This document shows, piece after piece, positions 1 to 8,003 of a stretch of 64,000 nt of DNA (positions are counted from its first letter, which is position 1; every line of letters starts with the position of its first letter). The stretch spans positions 419,073 through 483,072 of the forward strand of contig NZ_FWEX01000005.1 of the NCBI RefSeq assembly GCF_900170025.1. The letters run 5' to 3'. The notes below the pieces were generated by a model. The model had not been told where the DNA came from and ran no database searches. It saw only the letters and a list, made by a program, of their open reading frames with translations. Origin of the DNA: Nitrospira sp. ND1 (lineage in GTDB: Bacteria > Nitrospirota > Nitrospiria > Nitrospirales > Nitrospiraceae). The translations under genes were made by a program, and so were the position numbers.

Positions 1-1
1 A

Positions 2-1228
2 TACAGATCATTGCTGGCCACATCGACATGCCCCCTTGAGTTACTCCACCAGATCCGTCCCATCACAAAAGAGATGATCAAGAATCAGCCTGACCGGTTT
101 GTTTCATCATCATTCGCAGCCCATCATCGGATGCCGATGTTTACAGGGGGCTCTACCGCGCAACCGATGCGCTTTTACTTGCAGAAGCATGTCACGCGAC
201 CGAAAGAATCGGCCTACGTGGACATATGGATGAAGTCCTTGGGCGTCAGCCAACAGGACATCACGCTGGTCCTGCGCGGGAGAACTGTACCCACGGCTGG
301 CAAACCGAACGGTCGACTGTGGATGTATGACCCAATCAGACGGCAGCTCATTTTGAGTTGTGATCATCTTGAGCCTGAATATATGGATGGGTACACGCAC
401 CCTCTACGGACGTGGAAACCCACGTTCATCCACGCCTTTCCATCAGCGGTCTATGCGCTCGCAAAGTGGCTGCATGATCATCCCGCACTTGATATTACGA
501 ACAGCGTCCGCGCAATCCTTCTCACATCTGAGACGATCTATGACTATCAACTTGCGGCAATCCAAGCCGTATTTTCCTGTCCCATTGTTCCTCACTACGG
601 ACATTCAGAACGCGTGTTGATGGCAGCTGGGCGATCAGATGATGGGCGCTATTTGTTCTGGCCTCAGTACGGGCACGTTGAACTCCTGGGCCCACACAAC
701 CAGCCAATCACCCAGCCCGGAGTGATCGGAGAGATCGTCGGCACCAGTTTTGACAACCATGTCATGCCGTTTATCCGCTACCGCACCGGAGACTTTGCCG
801 CCCTGAGCGATCGACACCATCCGAAGTTTCCCTTGTATCCAGTCTGCGAACGTATCGAGGGGCGGCTCCAAGAGTTCGTTGTCTGCCACGACCACCGACT
901 GGTCTCCATCACAACCTTAGGCGCAGCCCATTTTGATCTGCTCGTCGACGTGCACGAGATTCAATACGAGCAACATGAGCCCGGCAAGGTCGTGCTGAAT
1001 GTGGTTGTTACCACCCCGCTCAGTCCGGCAACTCAGCGAGCGATTGTTCGGGCGGTCGAACAAAAAACCCAAGGTGGATGCACCCTGACCGTGCGGACAG
1101 TGCCTCGAATTGAGCGAACCGAACGAGGCAAACACCGGATGATGATTCAGCATCTTGATATCCGGAGATATCTGGGCGCTTCGATCGACCCAACGATATT
1201 AACCCACCTCAAACCATCATCATGTTGA
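2..1228 (+). CDS. CapK/phenylacetate-CoA ligase-like adenylate-forming enzyme (5' end cut)
   Basis: The reading frame is open to the window edge, so the true start lies upstream. The protein resembles the CapK/F390-synthetase branch of adenylate-forming enzymes, commonly found in capsule and exopolysaccharide loci. Visible motifs are a TGGSTAQP phosphate-binding loop near residue 46, YGHSER near residue 197 and RYRTGDF near residue 257. The family activates a carboxylate with ATP; the substrate here is unknown. It is the first visible gene of the polysaccharide locus. Family assignment is firm; the function within the pathway is inferred. Confidence 0.8.
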   Translation, partial: YRSLLATSTCPLELLHQIRPITKEMIKNQPDRFVSSSFAAHHRMPMFTGGSTAQPMRFYLQKHVTRPKESAYVDIWMKSLGVSQQDITLVLRGRTVPTAGKPNGRLWMYDPIRRQLILSCDHLEPEYMDGYTHPLRTWKPTFIHAFPSAVYALAKWLHDHPALDITNSVRAILLTSETIYDYQLAAIQAVFSCPIVPHYGHSERVLMAAGRSDDGRYLFWPQYGHVELLGPHNQPITQPGVIGEIVGTSFDNHVMPFIRYRTGDFAALSDRHHPKFPLYPVCERIEGRLQEFVVCHDHRLVSITTLGAAHFDLLVDVHEIQYEQHEPGKVVLNVVVTTPLSPATQRAIVRAVEQKTQGGCTLTVRTVPRIERTERGKHRMMIQHLDIRRYLGASIDPTILTHLKPSSC

Positions 1229-1460
1229 GACCAAGTCTCGATAGCCTCAGAGGCATTGTCCCCGTGGTGTCGGTCTATCGATTGCGTAGTCTGTTACGGA
1301 AACGATCAATCGGCTAACTCGCGACAACGCGCAATGGAAGAGGCGATTCGTAGATTAAAAGCTGGATCTCCAATTACCGTAAAGGACGCCATTATCAGTA
1401 AGGGGCTTTGATCGTCCAGAAACACTGCAAAGTGATACTGAAACACATGCTTAAGATACC
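1229..1460. other. Short intergenic region with two tiny open frames
   Basis: Between the CapK-like gene and the glycosyltransferase there is an ATG at 1222, overlapping the CapK stop, that opens a 31-codon frame ending at 1317. A second ATG at 1333 opens a 25-codon frame ending at about 1410. Neither has a good ribosome binding site or a recognisable domain. They may be chance frames or remains of a decayed small gene. Confidence 0.3.
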
Positions 1461-2555
1461 ATGAAAATTGTGATGATTGGGACATCATATGATTCCAAGG
1501 GTGGCATCGCTTCCGTTGTTAGCGCCTACCGGGTCGCAGGAATGTTTGAGCGGTGGGGAATTGTATATCTCCCTACCCACGACGATAAGGGCAACCTACA
1601 CAAGTTTCTAATTGTCATAAAAAGTTATGCAAAATTCATGGGCCTATTGGCTAGAGGCCAGGTGGGGCTATTACACGCACATGTGGCCTCTCGATCAAGC
1701 TTCCTGCGCAAATCGATGTTCATTATGCTCGCAGTGACTGCGCGTAGACCCGTGATTTTTCATCTTCACGGGGCAGAGTTCATGCTGTATTACCACGAGG
1801 AATGCGGCGCGGTGCGCAAGTGGTTTGTCCGATTCGTTTTGGATCACTGTGCTGTGATTATTGGGTTATCGCGCTCATGGCAGGCGAATCTTACTAAAAT
1901 CACCAGTAGCAGAAACGTTGTCTGCATTCCGAATCCTGTATCGTTTCAGAAGCTTAATACACTGCGGTCGCCACGGGAGCCAGCTACGCTATTATTTCTT
2001 GGGCGTTTAGAGAAACGAAAAGGTATCTACCAACTCCTCGAAGCGATTGCGAAACTTTCGCCGAGCTTTCCGCAAATAAGACTACTTGCCGGCGGTGACG
2101 GTCGCCTCGAAAACGTAGCAGAGCATGCCAGGCAGCTAGGAATTCAAGATAGGATAACGTTACTCGGTTGGGTCCAAGGGAGTCAAAAGGAGGATTTACT
2201 AGCACGAGCGACTCTCTTTGTTTTGCCTTCATACAATGAAGGCTTACCAATGGGCTTACTAGAGGCTATGGCTGCGGGACTCCCGGTTGTCGCAACCACT
2301 GTTGGTGGAATTCCCGATGCCGTGGAAGACGGCGTGGAAGGTTCACTGATATCTCCGGGTAATGTTGACGCCTTGTGTGCAGCCATAGAGAAGTTGCTCC
2401 TAGGTTCGCAACTCAGGCAGCAGATGGGTGAAGCCGCTGTACGGAAGGTGCGAGATCAGTTTGCACTTAATAGGGTAGTTCCCAAGATTGAAACGCTGTA
2501 TGTTGAATTAGGTGCCACCCCAATCCTGGAAACCAATTCTGTCACCCCCAGTTGA
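1461..2555 (+). CDS. Glycosyltransferase family 4 (GT-B fold)
   Basis: A 364-residue GT4-type sugar transferase of normal family length, expected to act on the cytoplasmic face of the membrane using a nucleotide sugar. The N-terminal half carries the glycine-rich segment GTSYDSKGGIASV near residue 8. The C-terminal half has LFLGRLEKRKGI near residue 177 and the donor-binding E-x7-E stretch around PSYNEGLPMGLLEAMA near residue 256. It sits between the CapK-like and heparinase-like genes on the same strand. Donor and acceptor sugars cannot be read from the sequence. Confidence 0.9.
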   Translation: MKIVMIGTSYDSKGGIASVVSAYRVAGMFERWGIVYLPTHDDKGNLHKFLIVIKSYAKFMGLLARGQVGLLHAHVASRSSFLRKSMFIMLAVTARRPVIFHLHGAEFMLYYHEECGAVRKWFVRFVLDHCAVIIGLSRSWQANLTKITSSRNVVCIPNPVSFQKLNTLRSPREPATLLFLGRLEKRKGIYQLLEAIAKLSPSFPQIRLLAGGDGRLENVAEHARQLGIQDRITLLGWVQGSQKEDLLARATLFVLPSYNEGLPMGLLEAMAAGLPVVATTVGGIPDAVEDGVEGSLISPGNVDALCAAIEKLLLGSQLRQQMGEAAVRKVRDQFALNRVVPKIETLYVELGATPILETNSVTPS

Positions 2556-2585
2556 TCGACCACGCAAGGTTGCAAGTAAGGCTCG

Positions 2586-4490
2586 ATGCGTAGTCTAAGT
2601 TGGTATATCAAGCGTGCAAGCGTCATGCATCCCAGAGAGGTGTTTCACCGCATCGGGGAGCATGTTGTACTAGCTAGATTGCGCCGTGAGCACAGATTTG
2701 GTGAGACACGACCCAAGGAAGTGGAACGACCGAATGATTTCCAATTTTGCACGGAAACAAGCGATCAGCTCCCCGCCTTAAGTTGGAATTTTGATCCGAC
2801 TGATGACAGGATTCACCAACTTCTTCAAGGGCAATGGTCAGCCCTCGGCTTTCCCTGGAAATGGGAACCTGATTCTCACCTGTGGAGCCGCGCACCGGAT
2901 ACCGGTAAGGCTTGGCCAAGCATATTTTTTGGGTCAATTCCTTACCATGCCGGAAACCCGTTTGGTGATATTCGCGTAGCATGGGAACCGTCCCGATTGC
3001 AGCAACTGGTTAGCCTTGCGCTGCTCGTGCGCCAGGATGCAGCCCACGCGGAGCAGGCGATCGGGTTATTGGAGAACATCCTCGCTTCCTGGATTGCAGC
3101 AAACCCGCCGCTCACAGGAATCCACTATGTCTCAGCTATGGAATGCGCCCTACGGTTGATTGCTGCATGCCATGCGGTAGACTTGGTTCGCATGAGACTC
3201 CGAACGCAAGAACGCACTCAAACGAATCTGTTGCAGCTAGTAGCCTCCCATGCGCCCTTAATCGCAAAGCGGTTATCCCTTTATTCCTCTGCGGGTAATC
3301 ACACCATCGCGGAGGGGTGTGGGTTGGTCTACGCTGGAACGCTCTTTCCCGAGTTTTCAGGCGCATCGGAGTGGAAATCTATCGGCATGCGCATTCTTGC
3401 ACAGGAGTCGGCGAGACAGATATTGCCTGATGGTGGCGGGATTGAACAGGCACTCGGGTATCAGCTTTTCATTATCGATCTACTGGGACTCGTACAGGCA
3501 TTACTTGAACATCATGCCGAGTCCGTACCAGCCACAATTGCTAACGCAGTGCGAAAGGGGAGAGCGTTTCTGATCGCCTTCGGCGACAGCCCGAACAACC
3601 TGCCTTCGATCAGCGACAAGGATGGGGGATATGCACTGTCACGCCATCTGCGAATCAGTTGGGATGGAGTTGCGGATCGAAGTGTGGCTAAGATCACATT
3701 CCCTGACTCCGGGTACACGATACTTCGCGGTCGCTCGTCATCGCCTTTTCGCTTGGTTCTCGACCATGGGACCTTGGGCATGCCGCCATGCTTTGGTCAC
3801 GGCCATGCGGACGCTCTCTCCATCATTTTGTATTTCGGTGAGCAAGACATTTTTATTGATCCGGGAACCTACACCTATTCCGGCGACCCAAGATGGCGAG
3901 GTTACTTTCGTGGAACTCAAGCGCACAACACCGTTATCGTAGATCGACTCGACCAGGCCGTTCAGGAAACTGCCTTCCTCTGGTCGCAGCCGTTCCACTC
4001 GAGCCTCTCGCATCAGCATGTTACTCCGGAGGGGGTAATAACAGTTATCGCAAATCATGATGGCTATAAGAGCCGCCTTGGCGTAACTCATTGGCGAGCA
4101 GTGATCTACGAGCCGGCCGGTCGTTGGCTCATCTGGGACTACCTGTCCGGCTCGGGCAGCCATGACCTTGAACTGAACTGGCATCTTGCTGTTGAACCAA
4201 AGACCACGCCCAATGGATACATCCTCAAGTGTGACGATGGCCTCTTGCATTTACTCATTGAGGGGGGTAAGACCACGCTGCATCGAGGCGAGACTAATCC
4301 GATCAGCGGCTGGCGATCCAGACAGTATGGAATGAAGGAGCCGATTTCAACCCTCTGTACGACCTTCAGCGGAACCCTTCCCCATGAATTTGTCACACAG
4401 ATACAGCTTGATGGTGTCGGTCCACCTGACAATTTATTAACTACACTGTCGTTCTTTCTGGAATTCGTACATGAAACCCAAGCGCATTGA
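2586..4490 (+). CDS. Heparinase II/III family polysaccharide lyase-like protein
   Basis: A 634-residue protein with the two-part layout of the family: an alpha-helical toroid in the N-terminal half (about residues 60-340) and the heparinase II/III-like beta-sandwich from about residue 370, including GHGHADALS near residue 403 and FIDPGTYTYSGD near residue 420. Family members cleave uronic-acid-containing glycans. In exopolysaccharide loci they are thought to trim or edit polymer in the periplasm. No clear signal peptide is seen, so localisation is uncertain. Its 3' end overlaps the next gene by 20 nt, which suggests translational coupling. Confidence 0.85.
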   Translation: MRSLSWYIKRASVMHPREVFHRIGEHVVLARLRREHRFGETRPKEVERPNDFQFCTETSDQLPALSWNFDPTDDRIHQLLQGQWSALGFPWKWEPDSHLWSRAPDTGKAWPSIFFGSIPYHAGNPFGDIRVAWEPSRLQQLVSLALLVRQDAAHAEQAIGLLENILASWIAANPPLTGIHYVSAMECALRLIAACHAVDLVRMRLRTQERTQTNLLQLVASHAPLIAKRLSLYSSAGNHTIAEGCGLVYAGTLFPEFSGASEWKSIGMRILAQESARQILPDGGGIEQALGYQLFIIDLLGLVQALLEHHAESVPATIANAVRKGRAFLIAFGDSPNNLPSISDKDGGYALSRHLRISWDGVADRSVAKITFPDSGYTILRGRSSSPFRLVLDHGTLGMPPCFGHGHADALSIILYFGEQDIFIDPGTYTYSGDPRWRGYFRGTQAHNTVIVDRLDQAVQETAFLWSQPFHSSLSHQHVTPEGVITVIANHDGYKSRLGVTHWRAVIYEPAGRWLIWDYLSGSGSHDLELNWHLAVEPKTTPNGYILKCDDGLLHLLIEGGKTTLHRGETNPISGWRSRQYGMKEPISTLCTTFSGTLPHEFVTQIQLDGVGPPDNLLTTLSFFLEFVHETQAH

Positions 4491-5211
4491 GATTCTCGGC
4501 ATTCCAGTTGACTGCGTCACCATGGACGAAGCCGTCGATTGGGCTGAATCCATGATTCATGGACGCCAACCTTGCACTGTCTTGGCAGTAAATCCTGAGA
4601 AGATTATTCGTGCCCAGCAGGATCGCGAACTCCTTGACCAGCTCCGGTCTGCCGATCTGCTTATCCCTGACGGCATCGGTGTCGTCCTTGCAGCCCGACT
4701 CTTGGGTTTGGGCCACGCCGAGCGAGTCCCTGGTTCCGAGCTGATGCCCCAACTTTGCGAGCGGGCTGCCTCGAAAGGTTATACGGTTTTCCTCTTTGGG
4801 GCGAGCACGGCAGTCAACCAGCAAGCTGTCGCAGTCTTACGTGACCGATATCCGGGGATTCGCATAGTTGGCTCCCAACATGGTTATGTGAAAAAAGAAG
4901 AGATGCCCTCACTCGTCGCGCGCATCAACGAGTGCCAGCCCGACCTTCTCTTTGTTGCCTTAGGTAGCCCGCACCAAGAACTGTGGATGTCTCGCTATCT
5001 CCCACAATTGAAGGTGAAGGTCTGTCAAGGTGTCGGTGGCACGTTTGATGTTATTGCGGGTCGTGTGAGACGTGCGCCAAAGTTTTTCCGCAGCCTGCAC
5101 CTAGAATGGTTTTATCGTCTCACCAGCAACCCTGGTCGGCTTCGTCGCCAAACAGCCCTCCCGATATTTGCCTATCGCATTCTGAAAGAACGTTTTATTC
5201 GTGCGGCCTAA
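4471..5211 (+). CDS. WecG/TagA/CpsF family glycosyltransferase (GT26)
   Basis: A 246-residue protein of typical GT26 length. Family features include the N-terminal GIPVDCVTMDEAV segment, AVNPEKI near residue 38, PDGIGVV near residue 68 and the C-terminal LHLEWFYRLTSNPGR block. These enzymes transfer a sugar (for example N-acetylmannosamine or its uronate) onto a lipid-linked acceptor at the inner membrane. The start at 4471 overlaps the heparinase-like gene. It is the last intact gene before the insertion sequence. Confidence 0.9.
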   Translation: MKPKRIEILGIPVDCVTMDEAVDWAESMIHGRQPCTVLAVNPEKIIRAQQDRELLDQLRSADLLIPDGIGVVLAARLLGLGHAERVPGSELMPQLCERAASKGYTVFLFGASTAVNQQAVAVLRDRYPGIRIVGSQHGYVKKEEMPSLVARINECQPDLLFVALGSPHQELWMSRYLPQLKVKVCQGVGGTFDVIAGRVRRAPKFFRSLHLEWFYRLTSNPGRLRRQTALPIFAYRILKERFIRAA

Positions 5212-5302
5212 GACATGACTAAGTAGGGTAGAAGGCTAGAAATAACGCATGCCGGAGTTATGATCCCTTTCGAGCGTGAGCCTCATCCTGCTCAGGAAGT
5301 CC

Positions 5303-5343
5303 TGACCAGCCGGGAGTTTTTGTACCACCTCATTTGTTAGTCT
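5303..5343 (+). repeat. Left terminal inverted repeat of the IS3-family element
   Basis: This end begins TGACCAGCCGGG and ends TGTTAGTCT. It pairs with 6482-6523 on the other strand with a one-base gap and several mismatches. The orfB reading frame stops immediately inside it. Confidence 0.75.
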
Positions 5344-6189
5344 TCAGCTTGCCAGCTGGACCGTCTCGGGGACCGGTGGCTGCCCCCCGAGACTACTGTG
5401 TGGGCGGACCGTATTGTCGTGGATCCGCCACTGTTCTGTCAGAATTTACGCTTCCTTCAGCGTGTAGAACAGCTCGCCGTTCAAGAACTGCGCGCGCATT
5501 TTGCCATTGAACGATTCGATATAACCGTTTTCCCAGGGGGAGCCGGGCTCAATGTAGAGCGGCTCCACCTGCAGAGTCTTCAGCCACCGGCGCAATTTCC
5601 TGGCAATGAACTCCGGCCCATAGTTGTCGGACCGAATGTGCTGCGGCACGCCGTGGTGCAGAAACAGCTCGGCCAACAGGAGGACCACGTCCTGGGAGCC
5701 GAGCCGGCGCGCCGCCAGCGACGCGAGACATTCCCGCGTGTACTCATCGAGCACCTTCAAGATGCGAAACGGACGCCCATCCTGAGTCCGCTCCGCCACA
5801 AAGTCATACGACCAGACCTGATTGCGGTGGGTTGGCCGGAGACGCACGCACGAGCCGTCGGCCCGCCAGAGTCGCGCGCGTTTCGGCTGCTTCGCCGGCA
5901 CCTTCAAGCCTTCGTGCCGCCAAATCGTATACACGCGCTCCTTCCCCACGTCCCAGCCCTCCCGTTGTAACAACCACGTGATCGTTCGATCGCCATATCG
6001 CCCATACTCTTTCGCCAGTTCGATGACTCGAAGCCGCAACCGCTCGTCCGTCGGGGCTGGCTGCGAGACATAGCGATAGCTGGATCGACGCTGGCCGATC
6101 GCCCGGCATGCTCGGCGCTCGGAGACGTGCAGCACCGCCATCGCGTGGCGCACGGCCTCTCGCTGCCGCGCCGGGCTTAGAAGTTTCCC
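5344..6189 (-). pseudogene. IS3-family transposase orfB (DDE), with premature stop
   Basis: Integrase-core transposase read by -1 frameshift from orfA. The stretch with a proper ATG runs 6153 to 5446. Catalytic residues are visible: Asp in SYDFV, Asp in RSDNYGPEF and Glu in WENGYIES. Two lesions stand out. The invariant SDNGPEF motif carries an extra Tyr codon. A TAA at 5446-5448 follows FYTLKEA, but the frame then continues with recognisable family sequence (EQWRIHDNTVRPHSSLG) to a TGA at 5344. The original protein was therefore about 34 residues longer. Confidence 0.85.
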
Positions 6190-6455
6190 GATGCGACTTC
6201 CTTCAAGATCGACAGATCGACGGCCTGATCAGCCACGATCCGTTTGAGCCGCAGATTCTCCTGTTCCAGCGCCTTGAGCCGTTTGGCTTGATCCACGCGT
6301 AGGCCGCCGTACTCCTTTTTCCATCGATAGTAGGTTTGTTCCGTGATGCCGACCTTCCGGCACGCCTCCCCAACGGTACCCCCTTTGCCACTTTCCAACT
6401 CGACCGTGCGCAGATGTTGGATGATTTCTTCCGGGGTGTACGATTTGCGGGGCAT
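6177..6455 (-). CDS. IS3-family orfA (helix-turn-helix regulator/transposase subunit)
   Basis: A DNA-binding orfA of the IS407 group. The start is placed at MPRKSYTPEEI, the usual beginning; an in-frame upstream start at 6491 is possible. A helix-turn-helix (GEACRKVGITEQTYYRWKKE) is followed by a leucine-zipper-like segment and the ending LKEVASGNF. The last codons overlap the frameshift site that leads into orfB. Intact as it stands. Confidence 0.85.
   Translation of the reverse strand: MPRKSYTPEEIIQHLRTVELESGKGGTVGEACRKVGITEQTYYRWKKEYGGLRVDQAKRLKALEQENLRLKRIVADQAVDLSILKEVASGNF
6183..6189 (-). promoter_or_regulatory. Programmed -1 ribosomal frameshift heptamer (GGGAAAC)
   Basis: On the minus strand the orfA frame reads G GGA AAC TTC TAA, a canonical X XXY YYZ slippery heptamer two codons before the orfA stop. 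Slipping back one base gives GGG AAA CTT, which continues as GKLLSPARQRE, the normal start of IS407-group orfB. IS3 elements are known to make their transposase as such a fusion. Confidence 0.8.
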
Positions 6456-6481
6456 GGGATGACCTCCTGGGTTGGGGGTCC

Positions 6482-6523
6482 AGACTAACATTGAATCTGG
6501 ACCAATTCAGCCCGGCTAGGTCA
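6482..6523 (-). repeat. Right terminal inverted repeat of the IS3-family element
   Basis: On the minus strand it begins TGACCTAGCCGGG and ends TGTTAGTCT, matching the left end at 5303-5343. Its outermost bases supply the TGA that truncates the neighbouring orfA remnant at 6521-6523. Confidence 0.75.
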
Positions 6524-6769
6524 ATTCTCCAGGGCCAGCTGGCCAATCTTGGCGTGGTGCGTTTTGAGATCCGGCGTATCCGGCGTCGGCGGGGTCCCGC
6601 CAAACACGTCTGCAGCCCGCGCCAGCAATTGCTGCTTCCATTCGGTGATCTGGGTGGGATGCACCTGAAACGGCTCGGCTAAGTCGGCCAGCGTCTTGTC
6701 GCCTTTGAGCGCGACCAACGCCACCTGCGCCTTCAACGTGGCCCCGTGATTCCGTCGTGTTCGCTTCAT
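6521..6769 (-). pseudogene. Remnant of a second IS3-family orfA, truncated by the first element
   Basis: The N-terminal 82 codons resemble a different IS3-type orfA: a basic MKRTRRNHG start, a helix-turn-helix with LADLAEPFQVHPTQITEWK, then AADVFGG and an end at IGQLALEN. Related proteins continue for several more residues and are followed by an orfB; here the frame runs straight into the end of the neighbouring IS. No orfB fragment is seen on the other side (5212-5302). A possible outer end of this older element is near 6869, where the minus strand begins TGTCGGTAGAGG. Confidence 0.7.
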
Positions 6770-6869
6770 CGCCTCGCTCCTTTATGTCGCCACCGCGCGG
6801 TGTGGCGTTGGTGAAGCCAGGCTACCACTTACCACGCTGTCCGAATTTCCGGAGCCCCCTCTACCGACA

Positions 6870-7226
6870 CAACTAGGCACGGGAAGGTGATAAAAAATCC
6901 CTTCCTGCAATCGTTCGACTGGTGCTTAATGGCCCAGGCTTTTTAGCCCTACCATGAGCCGATCATGTATTGCGGTGCTTACGATGTAACATACATATAC
7001 ATCCACTCCCCTTTTTCGTATCAAAGCGATACAGAGTGAAGGCATTTCCATCCACTTAATGAAAATACCTATTCAATATTCTGATTTGGAGAAAAAACTC
7101 TTGCGCAGTTTCTTAGTTTTAAGTATGGTTCAAAAAACATTCGTGATAAGTAGTCGAGTCAGATGATCCTCTGCTTCTTATCGAGGCAGGCGTTTGCGAT
7201 ATTACTTACTGCGTTAAGGAGAAAAG
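6870..7226. other. AT-rich intergenic region upstream of the VPLPA-CTERM gene
   Basis: A 357-bp stretch, more AT-rich than its surroundings, between the IS remnant and the surface-protein gene. It has a weak inverted repeat (GGAAGG at 6882, CCTTCC at 6900). Near the end, gttaaggagaaaag provides the ribosome binding site for the gene at 7227. It probably holds that gene's promoter, but I cannot assign boxes with confidence. Confidence 0.4.
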
Positions 7227-7916
7227 ATGAGCTACTTCAAACACAGAATCTGCCTTAGAACGGTAGGCCTGACGGTGGGTGCTTTAGGTTTTCTATTTGT
7301 GGCTATGCCCAGCCAGGCGGCTAATGTCCCATTCAATTTCAGCGGCTCGGTTGCGGAAGTTCACGGCGGTGTCTTCACATCGGGAGGATCCGGAGTGAAC
7401 GGGTTCGGTTCGGCGCTTCCAGTGTCTGGAAGCTTCACCTACAACTCCTCCACTCCAGACGTCTTGCCCGGGGATCCCATGTGGGGCCTGTACGCCAATC
7501 CAATCCAGAACATGACCGTCAAGGTCGGAAACTACACAGCCACCTTCAGCCCTGGATCCAGCGTCATGCAAGTGATCAACAACCCGGGACTCGGTGACAC
7601 GTTCAAGGTGACGCTCAATGGATTTACGAGCAGTCCTGCCGCGGTGAATAGCTTGACACCCACGACATTCGAAATGGAGTTGGTCAATCCAAACGGCAAC
7701 GTTTTCGCGAATGATCACTTACCTACCACGCCTCCAAGTCTCTCATCGTTTGCTTCCAACCAATGGCGCCTGGTGTTTAGCGGCGTAGGGAACAGAGTAC
7801 AGGGAGCGCTGACATCCCTAGTTCCATTGCCTGCGGCAGTGTGGTTGTTCGGAGCCGGTTTGATCGCGTTGGTCGGACTAGGGTCACGAGGCCTGGCTTC
7901 ACGAAAAGATTCGTAG
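7227..7916 (+). CDS. VPLPA/PEP-CTERM sorting-domain surface protein
   Basis: A 229-residue secreted protein. It has an N-terminal signal peptide (hydrophobic stretch ending near SQA at about residue 31), a serine-, glycine- and asparagine-rich beta-type body, and a C-terminal tripartite sorting signal: VPLPAAVWLF near residue 198, a hydrophobic helix, then the basic end SRGLASRKDS. The family is sorted by exosortase to the outer envelope or the exopolysaccharide. The exosortase gene follows directly downstream, so this is its likely substrate. The body has no recognised catalytic domain. Confidence 0.9.
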   Translation: MSYFKHRICLRTVGLTVGALGFLFVAMPSQAANVPFNFSGSVAEVHGGVFTSGGSGVNGFGSALPVSGSFTYNSSTPDVLPGDPMWGLYANPIQNMTVKVGNYTATFSPGSSVMQVINNPGLGDTFKVTLNGFTSSPAAVNSLTPTTFEMELVNPNGNVFANDHLPTTPPSLSSFASNQWRLVFSGVGNRVQGALTSLVPLPAAVWLFGAGLIALVGLGSRGLASRKDS

Positions 7917-8003
7917 GTTTCGTGAGAATCCGTTCATCCGCCTTCACGCACAGCGCGCACGTTACCCTCGGCGACACTCTTACGACCCGCGCAACTCGCC
8001 GTC

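Larger units (their letters stand above)
5303..6523 (-). mobile_element. IS3-family (IS407-group) insertion sequence, degenerate
   Basis: A 1221-bp element bounded by imperfect terminal inverted repeats of about 41/42 bp; both ends read TGACC(T)AGCCGGG inward and share TGTTAGTCT at their inner edge. It encodes orfA and orfB on the minus strand, joined by a -1 frameshift signal. The protein type (ERRACR and LKEVASGNF segments) matches the IS407 group. No matching target duplication is visible: the left flank ends in gtcc and the right flank begins attc. orfB carries an in-frame stop and an altered catalytic motif, so this copy is probably inactive. Confidence 0.85.

Noticed and set aside
5290-6530. 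Target-site duplication flanking the IS3 element
   Set aside because: The bases outside the two terminal repeats (gtcc on the left, attc on the right) do not match over 3-4 bp.
6900-7226. Sigma-54-type promoter before the VPLPA-CTERM gene
   Set aside because: PEP-CTERM genes often have such promoters, but the best GG/GC pair here (near 7187) has the wrong spacing by one base and poor flanks.
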